Source: Rubrivivax sp.
Lineage (GTDB): Bacteria > Pseudomonadota > Gammaproteobacteria > Burkholderiales > Burkholderiaceae
DNA length: 64,000 nucleotides
Assembly: GCA_016790225.1 (NCBI GenBank)
Contig: JAEUOZ010000027.1
Coordinates: 68,948 to 132,947, forward strand
Direction: 5' to 3'
Shown here: piece by piece, positions 42,067 through 50,548 of the stretch
Position numbering within the stretch: the stretch's first letter is position 1
Layout: each line of letters begins with the position of its first letter
Program-made: the position numbers and the translations under genes
The notes under the pieces: model-generated
Told to the model about the DNA's origin: nothing
What the model saw: the letters and a program-made list of their open reading frames with translations, nothing else
The model's database searches: none

Positions 42067-42282
42067 ATGGCGCGCAACAACGTAGCAGACACGACAAAAC
42101 TGCAGGTGACGATCGACGTAACTTCAGACCGCCTGGTCGGCGAGATCGCCGCGCTCGGGATTCATGGCGTGAACAAATCAGAGGTGGCGTGCGCGATCAT
42201 CCGGATGTGGTTGTGGGAGAACCAGACGAAACTCCGGGAGAGCGGCATCCGGTTCGGCCTTGATCGGGGCGAGAAGGGATGA
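42067..42282 (+). CDS. Small hypothetical protein, possibly ribbon-helix-helix
   Basis: A 71-residue protein not recognised as a named family. It has a beta-strand-like opening (TKLQVTIDVTSDRL) then two helices (VGEIAALGIHG, NKSEVACAIIRMWLWENQ), the general outline of ribbon-helix-helix DNA-binding proteins, with the NKSE turn typical of them. There is no ribosome-binding site; a promoter-like pair immediately upstream suggests a nearly leaderless message. It is the first gene of the left-hand island cluster and may regulate it, which is an inference from size and place only. Confidence 0.55.
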   Translation: MARNNVADTTKLQVTIDVTSDRLVGEIAALGIHGVNKSEVACAIIRMWLWENQTKLRESGIRFGLDRGEKG

Positions 42283-42420
42283 GTGCTTCAGAGGCGATGT
42301 CGAGCCGCGCCTGGACTCTATGGCTCGAGTCGGTAGGATCGGCGGGGCGCGACTACCGGCTGGGATACGACGTACCCGGTGATTTCGCGTGGTCGGCAAA
42401 CACTGCTGGCTGGAGGTCTC

Positions 42421-43011
42421 ATGGCCATTGCTGAAGGCATCCTGTTGCCGCTGCAGAGACTGCAGTATCGACACGATGAACTCGCCCACTCCGACATTCT
42501 GGGCTTGCCCCTTAAGGAACGAGTGCAGCACATGGTGCTTCACTTCTTCAAGTACGCGGGGCGAATTGAGGATGCGCGTCTAGACGGATCGCGTGCGGTC
42601 TTGCGCGCCACTCTCATCGACGCGTTCATCATCTGCATGGCCTCGGCCAATGCACTTGGAGTGTCCCTTGGACAGTACATCCCCGAATGTATTGACGACG
42701 GCACTTTTGACTCGCTCGCGCGGATAATGGGAAAAAGGCTGGCGGGGAAAGATCTCGCCGCCGAGGCTCTGAGCGCTTTCTTGTCGAGTGGCGGCAAGAT
42801 GGCCAAAGCCGTTGAGTCGCTCGACCACCAGGAACGCGGGCCGAACTGGCGCGAGGAAGCGGAGCGTCACTTAGTTGCGCTGACAAGGGCGGTTATTGCC
42901 CTGCTCGGCTGCGTTGGTGGCGATATTGAACACGACTTGCGTGCTCGCCTTCATGAGGTAGAGGGTCGCAGCTTCAGTGTCTTTTTGCGTACGCCAGAAG
43001 CACTGAAATGA
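42421..43011 (+). CDS. All-alpha hypothetical protein, possibly MazG-like
   Basis: A 196-residue protein, almost entirely helical by sequence. The segment HDELAHSDILGLPLKERV, then VQHMVLHFFKYAGRIEDAR, then LIDAFIICMASANALGVSLGQ places acidic residues in paired helices, reminiscent of all-alpha NTP pyrophosphohydrolases of the MazG type; the match is by eye and weak. The ATG at 42421 follows GGAGG six bases upstream. Its stop overlaps the start of the deaminase-fold gene (ATGA), so the two are translationally coupled and probably act together. Base composition is clearly more A+T-rich than the chromosome. Confidence 0.6.
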   Translation: MAIAEGILLPLQRLQYRHDELAHSDILGLPLKERVQHMVLHFFKYAGRIEDARLDGSRAVLRATLIDAFIICMASANALGVSLGQYIPECIDDGTFDSLARIMGKRLAGKDLAAEALSAFLSSGGKMAKAVESLDHQERGPNWREEAERHLVALTRAVIALLGCVGGDIEHDLRARLHEVEGRSFSVFLRTPEALK

Positions 43012-43880
43012 GCTTCTGGAGTGGCGAGCGGCTCAGCCAGGAGATTCAGGCAAAGAACCTGATCTTCCCATTCGATCAATCTTGTATTGATTGCGCATCC
43101 TATCGACTTGCCGTTGGCGATCAAGTCTTCGCGACTGCAGATCTGTTGTCCGGTCGTCCAACCGAACCGGTCATTGGCGTTCTCCGAGATCCACCTGACC
43201 ATACCCTCAAGATACTGCCTGGACAGTTTGCGTTCTTGCTTACAAAGGAGAATGTGACGGTCCCGTCGAATGCGATGGCGCTGATCTCAATGCGCGCGGG
43301 CTACAAGTTGCGCGGGCTGATAAATGTTTCGGGATTCCACGTCGATCCTGGGTGGAGCGGGCATCTTGTATTCAGTGTCTACAACGCCGGACCAGCCCCC
43401 ATCATTGTTGAACGGGGCGAGCCGATGTTTCTAATCGTCTTTGCGGACTTGGATCAGGACTCAAAGAAGATTTACAGTGGTAAGTCGAAGGGCCAGAAGA
43501 CTCTGAAATTGGATCTGGTGCAAGGTATGGCGCTACAAGTGTTCTCTCCGCTAATGCTTCAGCGAAGCATGAAGGAACTTGAGGAGCGCCTGGGTACGGT
43601 GAGCGGCGCATTGGCGACCGTTAGGTCCGTTACCTACGCTGTAACTGCTGTCGCAACCCTTGGGCTAGCAGTGGCAGCAATCTGGGCTACTTATCATCCT
43701 TCGACCGTCGGACTCATGCTCGGCAGTTTGGTTCAGCAGGGCGGCTACGAGCTTAGGCTGAAGCAAACAGAATCTAGCGCAATCGCAGATCCGAAGAGAG
43801 CTACCACCGCGCCGGAGCGCAACGATCCGCCAACTGGCGCATCTGCTCCCGGAAGCGCAAATGCAAACACCACCAAATAG
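43008..43880 (+). CDS. Membrane-anchored dCTP deaminase/dUTPase-fold protein
   Basis: A 290-residue protein. Residues 1-180 follow the Dcd/dUTPase fold: DCASYRLAVGDQVF, LLTKENVTVPSNAMALISMRAGYKLRGL and GFHVDPGWSGHLVFSVYNAGPAPIIVERGEPMF, the last closely resembling the DPGWSG block of dCTP deaminase. The usual RSS and following Arg are replaced (RAG, Leu), and the catalytic Glu that follows DPGWSG in Dcd is Ser123, so deamination is doubtful. A coiled region and a transmembrane helix (about 207-229) follow, then a Pro/Ala-rich tail. It overlaps the genes on both sides. Known Dcd enzymes are soluble; this may be a nucleotide sensor. Confidence 0.75.
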   Translation: MSFWSGERLSQEIQAKNLIFPFDQSCIDCASYRLAVGDQVFATADLLSGRPTEPVIGVLRDPPDHTLKILPGQFAFLLTKENVTVPSNAMALISMRAGYKLRGLINVSGFHVDPGWSGHLVFSVYNAGPAPIIVERGEPMFLIVFADLDQDSKKIYSGKSKGQKTLKLDLVQGMALQVFSPLMLQRSMKELEERLGTVSGALATVRSVTYAVTAVATLGLAVAAIWATYHPSTVGLMLGSLVQQGGYELRLKQTESSAIADPKRATTAPERNDPPTGASAPGSANANTTK

Positions 43881-44367
43881 CCTAGAGCAGCCGATCCCCG
43901 CTGCAATTGTTTCTGAGGACGGTGTTTACAGGTACTTCTTGTCCCGTCAGTTGTCTACATCCAACCGGATCGTTGCATTTGTTGGATTGAATCCCTCGAC
44001 TGCGGATGCCAACTCAGATGACCCGACGATTCGCCGCTGCGTCCGTTTTGCAGAAGATTGGGGCGCAGGATCCCTATGGATGGTCAATCTGTTTGCATTC
44101 CGATCGACAAAGCCGGAGCGCCTGAAGAAAGCGTCCGATCCGATCGGACCACTTAATGATCTTTGGCTCGAGTTCGCCATGCGGCACGCGCATACCATTG
44201 TCGCGGCATGGGGCAACGGAGGCGCACTGTTTGGTAGGGGCGAGCACGCCCGGTCAACGTTTAGAGGACGACTGTCGGTCTTTGGATTGACTGACAAGGG
44301 TTTTCCTCGGCATCCGCTCTACCTGCGTTCAGATTGCGGAGTTTCGATACTAGACGCGTGTGACTGA
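43861..44367 (+). CDS. DUF1643-family protein
   Basis: A 168-residue DUF1643 protein: VYRYFLSRQL, IVAFVGLNPSTADANSDDPTIRRC, LWMVNLFAFRSTKPERL, VAAWGNGG and the closing GFPRHPLYLRSD. The family has no proven activity that I know of; the VGLNPS opening and the late HPLY remind me of the uracil-DNA-glycosylase fold, an inference only. It begins inside the deaminase-fold gene (20-base overlap), so three genes form one coupled cassette. Codons are A+T-richer than those of neighbouring chromosomal genes. Confidence 0.82.
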   Translation: MQTPPNSLEQPIPAAIVSEDGVYRYFLSRQLSTSNRIVAFVGLNPSTADANSDDPTIRRCVRFAEDWGAGSLWMVNLFAFRSTKPERLKKASDPIGPLNDLWLEFAMRHAHTIVAAWGNGGALFGRGEHARSTFRGRLSVFGLTDKGFPRHPLYLRSDCGVSILDACD

Positions 44368-44495
44368 GCCAAGAGAGCAGCTCTTGTTCAACAGTGGCGC
44401 CAAGCCAAAGCCACAAGTTGACCTTGATACCCACCGACTTCTCTGCTGGTTTCGGCGTGTTGCATACCTTGTTGGACTTGAAGATCTTGGCATGA

Positions 44496-44792
44496 GTGCT
44501 GAACCTGACCACCGGGGATGGCGTCAACTTCTACCGGGCTGACCCGCCGCTGCTGTGGAAGCGATGCGACGGTGCGGTGCTGATCGCCGTCGCGTTGGCG
44601 GTCGTGATGGCGGCAGTCGCCCTCGGTCGCCCGGAGTGGGTGCTCGCCTTGCCCTTGCTGATCTGCGCGGCGCTGGCCCTGCTGTTCGGGCGCTGGGCCC
44701 ATCGCGCCCTCACTCGCCGCGCTGTTCGGCGGCTGTTGCAGCAGGCGGCGGAGCCCGCTGCAAGGCGTGCCCGGTTCAGCCGCGTGCGGTAG
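44496..44792 (+). CDS. Small membrane protein of unknown function
   Basis: A 98-residue open frame with GTG start, two predicted membrane helices (VLIAVALAVVMAAVALG and WVLALPLLICAALALLF) and a strongly basic C terminus (HRALTRRAVRRLLQQ, RRARFSRVR), giving an inside-positive topology. No family recognised. Base composition returns to the high-G+C level of the chromosome. It converges with the helicase gene, whose stop is seven bases away. It could be a chance frame, but the hydrophobic pattern supports a real gene. Confidence 0.5.
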   Translation: MLNLTTGDGVNFYRADPPLLWKRCDGAVLIAVALAVVMAAVALGRPEWVLALPLLICAALALLFGRWAHRALTRRAVRRLLQQAAEPAARRARFSRVR

Positions 44793-44799
44793 CCGATCC

Positions 44800-47550
44800 T
44801 TACCCCGACCAGGCCGTGGTCATCAGCACCGCAAAGTCGCGCCGTGACAGCACGGCCGTGCAGTCGCGCCAGTCCTTGTCGGGCGGCGCCATCGTGGCCG
44901 TGTAGCGAAGATCGAAGCCGGTGGCTTCTCGCTGCGCGTCGATGTACTCGTCCATCTTCAGGCCCAGTGCCTCGATGTCATCGATCCATTCGTCCTTGAT
45001 CGTGTCCGGGACGGATCCGAACAGGTCGTAGCGGTCGCGCATGCGGTCCGAGAGGCGGTCGTAGATCTTCTCGTCGACGGTCTGCTCGTTGACCAGGTTG
45101 AGCATGTCCACGGTGTCGCGCTTCTGGCCAAAACGTTTGATGCGGCCGATGCGCTGTTCCAGCCGCGTCGGGTTCCAGGGCAGGTCGAGGTTCACCAGCG
45201 TGCCCAGGGTCTGCAAGTTCAGGCCTTCGCAGGCGGCATCCGTGGCCACCATGATCCGGATCTGGTGCTCGGCCACCATCTTCTTCAGCGTCTCGCGTTC
45301 GCACGACACGCTGTCGCCGCGCTGGTAGAGCCGGCTGCGGCCGGCGCCGGCGTACAGGCCGATCGCTTCATCCGGGTAGCGCTGGGCAAGCTGCTCCGCC
45401 ACCCAGCGCGCGGTGTCGTAGTACTGGCTGAAGATGATCACACCCAGCTCCAGCCACTTCTCGCGGTCGAGGTAGTACAGCACAGCTGCCAGCTTGGGGT
45501 CGGACGCGATCCGCTCCAGCCGGTTCAGCAGCCGCTCCAGGGCCTCGCGCTCGTCGCTGGTTTCAACGGCCAGCTCCGCGTCGCCCTCGTCTTCCTCGTC
45601 GCGCAGGGTCTGGCCTTGCAGCAGCGCTCGCACCGTGTTCAGGCCCGCGTGGATGGACGAGCAGATGCGCTGCTCGACCAGGTTCTTCATGAACCCACCG
45701 CCGCCTCCGCGACCCTGGCCACGCGCGCGCAGCGCTTTGCCGAAGGCGCGTGCCTCACGGTAGGCCTCGCGGAAGTCTTCGCTGGTGCGCAGGGCCTTGG
45801 CCTCGAACAAGGCATCGAAGCCGTGGGGCTCTCGGATCAGCTGGCGATCGGGGTGAACGTCCACGCCCACCCGGGCCAGCAGGCCGGCGTCCTCCAGGCT
45901 GATGCGCTTGCGCAGCACCACATGCCGTACCAGCGGGTTCTCTCGCTGGAAGAAGGTGGCACCAGACACCTGCCGGTGCAGCTCGTCTTCCAGGATCTCG
46001 CGCGTGTCTTCGCTCAGGTCGGCCAGCGACCGGGCGGTCTGGGTCTCGCCGTTCACCAGCCCCAGGTCCTGGCGGATCGCGCTGAACAGCCGCCTGGCGC
46101 GCGGCTCGCGCGTGGAGTCCACCAGCGGCAGCGGGGACCGCAGCAGCTCCCAGGCATGTTCGGCGGAAGTCACTTCCTGCCGGCCCGACAGAATCTCCAG
46201 CACCTCGCCGGCCCGGTGCCAGGCTGCGAAGTCGTTGCCCAGCACGAAGTTGCCGCGCCCCTGGTGCAGGATGCCGATCAGGTCCCACAGGTCCTGCGGC
46301 TGCGTCTGGATGGGCGTCGCCGTGCCCAGCAGCACATGCTCGGACCGGGCCGCGATCTCGCGCATGAAGGCCAGCAGCTCGTTCGGCGTGCCCGCGTCGG
46401 CGCCGAATCCTTGCCGCGTGCGGGCCTTGTGCGCCTCGTCCAGGATCACCAGGCCGAAACGCAGGCCGAGCAGGTGCTGCTTCTCGGCCGAGTGCCGCAT
46501 CATCAGCCCGGTCGAGACGATGCCGATGCGCAGCGGGCAGCGCGCGATGTGCTCTCGGCCGGCGGGCGATATGGCCCGTTCCTGGTCATCGAGCCACACC
46601 TTGCGCACCGTGTCCCAGCGCGCGCACGGGATGCCCAGCTTGTCCAGCATCTCCGTCTGCCACTGCTCGCACAGCGTGGCCGGGGCAAAGATCACCACCG
46701 GCCGCCGGGCTTGCTGTTCGCGGTCGGCCAGCAGGCACAGCGTCAGCGCCGCGGTGCCGAGTGACAGCGTCTTGCCCAGGCCCACCTCGTCGGCCAGCAG
46801 CAGGCGCACCACCTTGTGCATCTGGTGGTGGCGCAGGCACTCGGTCACGAAGCCTTGCTGCCACGGCTGCAGCGCCAGGCCCTCGCGGTACAGCGGCGAC
46901 TCGATCAGCGCGGCCGGCGCCACGTCGTCTTCGTCGTCGATCTCGTCGAACACCACCTCGCGGCGGTAGCCACGCCGGTGCACCTCACGGATCACCGCCT
47001 CGGGCAGCGGGCGCGCGGCGTTCCACAGGAAGTCGAACTCGCTTTCGATCCAGGCCACACCCTCGGGCGACTCGTCTTCCCACAGGATCTCGTAGTGGCG
47101 CTGCCAGCCGCTGCGGGTTTCGTTCATCGAGCCGATGAAGCCCAGCTTGCGCCCATCGGCCAGCTCGATGACGCCGGCCTTGCCGTGCACGAAGCCGCAC
47201 ACGCTGTCGGGTGCCACGCGCACCGCCTGGCCGTGCCGCTGAAGGAAGCCGTCCAGCCGGCGGTAGCGGTCGCGGTTCAGCAGTGCCTCGGCCTCGATGG
47301 CCTTCTCGTTCCAGCGGCCCATCATGCGCGCTTCGCGCAGCTGGGCCACCTTCAGGTCGTCGGGGTGGATGTCGACGTTGCAGACGATGCGGACGTGCGG
47401 AATGCCTTCCAGCAGCTCGTGCGCCACTTCGAACAGCGAGCTGGTGAAGTAGCCCGCGATGCGCCGGTAGCTGCGCGCGCCCTTCAGGTGCTCCAGCAGA
47501 AAGCTGGCGTCCAGCCGGTGCGTGCGTGACGAGAACCGCCGGATGGACAT
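44800..47550 (-). CDS. PLD-domain SNF2-type helicase, defence-associated
   Basis: A 916-residue protein. The N terminus is a phospholipase-D-like domain with HGK at 122-124 and GSMNE at 140-144; the aspartate of the HxKx4D motif is Glu129. A superfamily-2 helicase follows: Walker A ADEVGLGKT (about 253-261), DEAH 371-374, GTATP near 413, and a C-terminal half with VATDAACEGLNLQ and RLEQRIGRIKRFGQ (motif VI). This is the DEAD/SNF2-like helicase seen with DUF1156 methyltransferases in defence islands; it presumably translocates along DNA. Last gene of the minus-strand operon, 13 bases after the methyltransferase. Confidence 0.87.
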   Translation of the reverse strand: MSIRRFSSRTHRLDASFLLEHLKGARSYRRIAGYFTSSLFEVAHELLEGIPHVRIVCNVDIHPDDLKVAQLREARMMGRWNEKAIEAEALLNRDRYRRLDGFLQRHGQAVRVAPDSVCGFVHGKAGVIELADGRKLGFIGSMNETRSGWQRHYEILWEDESPEGVAWIESEFDFLWNAARPLPEAVIREVHRRGYRREVVFDEIDDEDDVAPAALIESPLYREGLALQPWQQGFVTECLRHHQMHKVVRLLLADEVGLGKTLSLGTAALTLCLLADREQQARRPVVIFAPATLCEQWQTEMLDKLGIPCARWDTVRKVWLDDQERAISPAGREHIARCPLRIGIVSTGLMMRHSAEKQHLLGLRFGLVILDEAHKARTRQGFGADAGTPNELLAFMREIAARSEHVLLGTATPIQTQPQDLWDLIGILHQGRGNFVLGNDFAAWHRAGEVLEILSGRQEVTSAEHAWELLRSPLPLVDSTREPRARRLFSAIRQDLGLVNGETQTARSLADLSEDTREILEDELHRQVSGATFFQRENPLVRHVVLRKRISLEDAGLLARVGVDVHPDRQLIREPHGFDALFEAKALRTSEDFREAYREARAFGKALRARGQGRGGGGGFMKNLVEQRICSSIHAGLNTVRALLQGQTLRDEEDEGDAELAVETSDEREALERLLNRLERIASDPKLAAVLYYLDREKWLELGVIIFSQYYDTARWVAEQLAQRYPDEAIGLYAGAGRSRLYQRGDSVSCERETLKKMVAEHQIRIMVATDAACEGLNLQTLGTLVNLDLPWNPTRLEQRIGRIKRFGQKRDTVDMLNLVNEQTVDEKIYDRLSDRMRDRYDLFGSVPDTIKDEWIDDIEALGLKMDEYIDAQREATGFDLRYTATMAPPDKDWRDCTAVLSRRDFAVLMTTAWSG

Positions 47551-47563
47551 GGCGCTGTCGTCC

Positions 47564-50539
47564 TCAGATGCCGAAGCGCTGGTTCTTCAGCCGCGCGCCC
47601 AGCACCTCGGCCGCCGTGCGCACATCGGCCTCGGGCGCCTTGCGCTCCACGAAGGCCAGAAGGTCCACCAGCAGCGGGCGGGCCTCCAGGAAGTCGGGCA
47701 TCTCGGCCTGCAGCTGGCTGATGATGGTCTGCGGCTCCAGGTCGGCGCGCATCTGCTGCAGCGCGATGACCAGTCGACCCAGGCGCGTGGCGCCCAGCTC
47801 GGTGCTGTCGGTCAGGTCGCGCGAGGCGAACTCGGTCACCTGCTTCAGCCGGGCCTCGTTGGGCGCCATGCTGGCCATCACGCGGGCGTAGTCCTGCACG
47901 CGGAAGGCCTTGGCGAAGTTCTGGTAGTTGTCGAGCTTGCGGGCGCCCGTGGTCTCCATGTCCATCATGCGTAGCACGAAGCGCTCGATGCCGGACAGCT
48001 TGCCCCAGGTGTCTGCCGCCAGGCCCTCGGGCACCAGCAGGTTACTGGCCGCTTCGGCAGCCTGTTGCACGATCTCGTCCACCACCGTGACCTCGCCCTT
48101 CACGCGTGGGCGCAGCGCGAAGCTGGTGACGTCTTCGCCGCCGATGTGGGTGTAGCCGGTCAGCACCTTCAGCGCCGCGGCGTAGCCGGCCATCTGCAGG
48201 TCGGAGTCGTTGAACACCGGCTCGCCGTGGTGGGTCTTCACCGCAGTGTTCAGGTTCATCATGGTCCGGATCTGCCGGTCCACCTCCTGCCGCACGGCGG
48301 GCAGCAGGCGCTGCTTGAAGGCGGGCCGGTCACCGGCCGGGCGCTTGCGCAGCATCAGCGTCACCGTGCCTTGCACGTAGCCGCCTTTCTTCAGTTCGGA
48401 CGTGGTCTCGGTGGCGATGTACCAGGCCGCCACCACCTGGAGCCCCGCGGCCCAGAAGATGCCGACGAGATCACTCCAGACACCGGTGTCCTGGTGCGTG
48501 AACATCACGCACTCCATGCCGTTGTCGGGCATGTGCGTCGCCATCGCGGTGTAGGTCGCCACCATGTTGCGGCGGAAGTCTTCGCCCGAGCCCTGAATGG
48601 CCAGCGCGCGCCTGGAGTCCCACACCCAGTTGTCGAACGGGGCCGGCGGGTTGCGACGCAGCCAGGCGATGAAGAACTCTGTGATCTCGTGGTAGTTGAC
48701 GGCGTCGGCGTATGGCGGGTCGGTGATCCACAGATCCGCGTTGTTCGAGACTTGAGAGGCTTCGTGTGTGGCAACTTCTGCGTGCCCGGGCACTGCGCTG
48801 TATCGATACTTGATCGACTCGCCAGGTCGAATCTGCTGAAAGCCGCGAACGCCGTAGTTGTAGAAGACGTTAAGGGCCTGGTTGTAGAAGACGTGCTCAA
48901 CGCCGTCTGCTGATGGAGCTCTGCCTGGTCGACCTGGCGAACCCAAGCGCCACTGCGACAGCTTGGCTGACTTGTCAGCCAGAAACATACGATCGAACTG
49001 CAGTGATGCAGCGACATCGCTGGGTTGCGACTTCACTGCCTCGGCAACGAGCGCGGCGTAGTACAGCTGACGAGGCATGTACAGGTGGTGCCAGTGGGTC
49101 CACCCGCGCGTGCGGATGGGCTCATCAGTTTTGTCGCCAGGCTCGATGGCCATGTCCGGCACGAAGCCTTCACGCTGCCACCGGTCTAGATTGGCGCCCA
49201 CGATCTCCTCGACCTTTCGCTCCCGCTCCAGGTCCGCCTCGGTCGGCTCCGCGAAGTAGGTCTCCTGCCGGCCGGCATCCACGGTATCGCGCGTGACCCA
49301 CTGAATGGCGAAGAGGCGTTCCTGCAGGATGTCGTCGGCGCGGGGCTTGAAGTCGGCGCGATCCCAGGGGCGGAGCCGGTTGCCGGTGGTGCCATCTGCC
49401 AGGCGGTAGTCCCCCCGCAGCGTCTTCACCGGCGTGCGGTAGGTCTGGCCATCGAGTTCATAGACCAGGTGGCTGGACTGGATCGTGCCTTCGGACGCAG
49501 CCGCCAGTTCTTCCGGCGTGACGCCGCTGACGATGCGGATGTGGAAGCGCTTGTGGGCGTGATCGGGTTCCAGCCGCGCGATCGTGCTGCGGATCTTGGA
49601 CACGACCCAGGTGGTGGACATGGGCACCATCCAGCCCGTCTCGGGGCATCGCGTCTCCAGGCAGTGCAGCAGTGCCTTGATGCGGTTGCCCTCGGCATCG
49701 TGTTCGATGCCCTGGGCCTTGATCTCGCGCTCAACGGCTTCCGCCACGGCCTGTTGGGCGCGCTTGATGCGGCGCTGCTGTTCCAGTGTGGCGCCGATGA
49801 TGTTGAACGTGCCCCAGGTCAGCATGCAGGCCAGAGGGTTCAGGTCCGACGCGTAGACGTCGCAGCCCAGCCGCGCGGCCTCGAAAGGGATGGAGCCGCC
49901 GCCGCTGAACGTGTCGCCCACCCGCGGCCGGCGCCCGTACCGCAACGTGCCGAGTTGCTCGATCAGTTGGTCGAAGGAATTCGCCTGAATGCCGAGGTGC
50001 GCGTAGTGGCGGTTGACCACGGGCCAGACCGGCTCATAGAGCCAGTCGGCGTCGACTTCCTCCGGCCGCTTGCACAGCGCGGCCTTTTCTTCGTAGCTGC
50101 CGAAGGTGGCGATGGCAGGGCGGTACAGCTCCAGCTTCTCGGCCAACCCGATGTCGCGGCGCCATCCGGAGGCGGTGAAGTAGCGCTCGGGCTCGTTGAT
50201 CGGGATGAGCTCTTGCAGTGTCTCGACGTTGAAGGCGTTGTTGGCCAGGGCGCGCCGTGCCAGGCTCTCTTCGTCGAAGGCCATCAGCCGTTCGAAGACG
50301 TCGAGGTCTCGCTCGGCTTCGTCGGTGGCCGGCAGCAGCGCGCCCAGGACGACGGCGCGCACCAGGATCAGCGGCTTGCGGCCTTTCCAGAACGACCCGA
50401 GGGCCGTCAGGGTCTGGCTCGCTTGGGCTTTGCGTTCCTTCTGGGCTTCGAACGAGACCTTCTGGGCGGGGAAGACGGACTCGATCAAGGCGGGCGCGTC
50501 GCGCAGTGCGCCAGGGGTGAGGGCGGGGCGGTTGGTCAT
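47564..50539 (-). CDS. DUF1156 adenine-type DNA methyltransferase
   Basis: A 991-residue protein with the DUF1156 N-terminal domain (ALIESVFPAQKVSFEAQKERKA) and a SAM-binding motif I VGDTFSGGGSIPFEAARLG (about 208-226) followed by YASDLNPLA. The catalytic motif DPPY (about residue 606, in LWITDPPYADAVNYHE) is that of amino-group (N6-adenine or N4-cytosine) methyltransferases, so it probably marks host DNA. Such proteins occur in clusters with a DUF499 ATPase, a DUF3780 protein and a helicase, all present here. Recognition sequence unknown. It lies nine bases downstream of the AlbA_2 gene. Confidence 0.9.
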   Translation of the reverse strand: MTNRPALTPGALRDAPALIESVFPAQKVSFEAQKERKAQASQTLTALGSFWKGRKPLILVRAVVLGALLPATDEAERDLDVFERLMAFDEESLARRALANNAFNVETLQELIPINEPERYFTASGWRRDIGLAEKLELYRPAIATFGSYEEKAALCKRPEEVDADWLYEPVWPVVNRHYAHLGIQANSFDQLIEQLGTLRYGRRPRVGDTFSGGGSIPFEAARLGCDVYASDLNPLACMLTWGTFNIIGATLEQQRRIKRAQQAVAEAVEREIKAQGIEHDAEGNRIKALLHCLETRCPETGWMVPMSTTWVVSKIRSTIARLEPDHAHKRFHIRIVSGVTPEELAAASEGTIQSSHLVYELDGQTYRTPVKTLRGDYRLADGTTGNRLRPWDRADFKPRADDILQERLFAIQWVTRDTVDAGRQETYFAEPTEADLERERKVEEIVGANLDRWQREGFVPDMAIEPGDKTDEPIRTRGWTHWHHLYMPRQLYYAALVAEAVKSQPSDVAASLQFDRMFLADKSAKLSQWRLGSPGRPGRAPSADGVEHVFYNQALNVFYNYGVRGFQQIRPGESIKYRYSAVPGHAEVATHEASQVSNNADLWITDPPYADAVNYHEITEFFIAWLRRNPPAPFDNWVWDSRRALAIQGSGEDFRRNMVATYTAMATHMPDNGMECVMFTHQDTGVWSDLVGIFWAAGLQVVAAWYIATETTSELKKGGYVQGTVTLMLRKRPAGDRPAFKQRLLPAVRQEVDRQIRTMMNLNTAVKTHHGEPVFNDSDLQMAGYAAALKVLTGYTHIGGEDVTSFALRPRVKGEVTVVDEIVQQAAEAASNLLVPEGLAADTWGKLSGIERFVLRMMDMETTGARKLDNYQNFAKAFRVQDYARVMASMAPNEARLKQVTEFASRDLTDSTELGATRLGRLVIALQQMRADLEPQTIISQLQAEMPDFLEARPLLVDLLAFVERKAPEADVRTAAEVLGARLKNQRFGI

Positions 50540-50548
50540 GCGGCGGCT

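Noticed and set aside
43008..43880. An active dCTP deaminase
   Set aside because: The expected catalytic glutamate after DPGWSG is serine and the RSS motif is altered, so only the fold is claimed.
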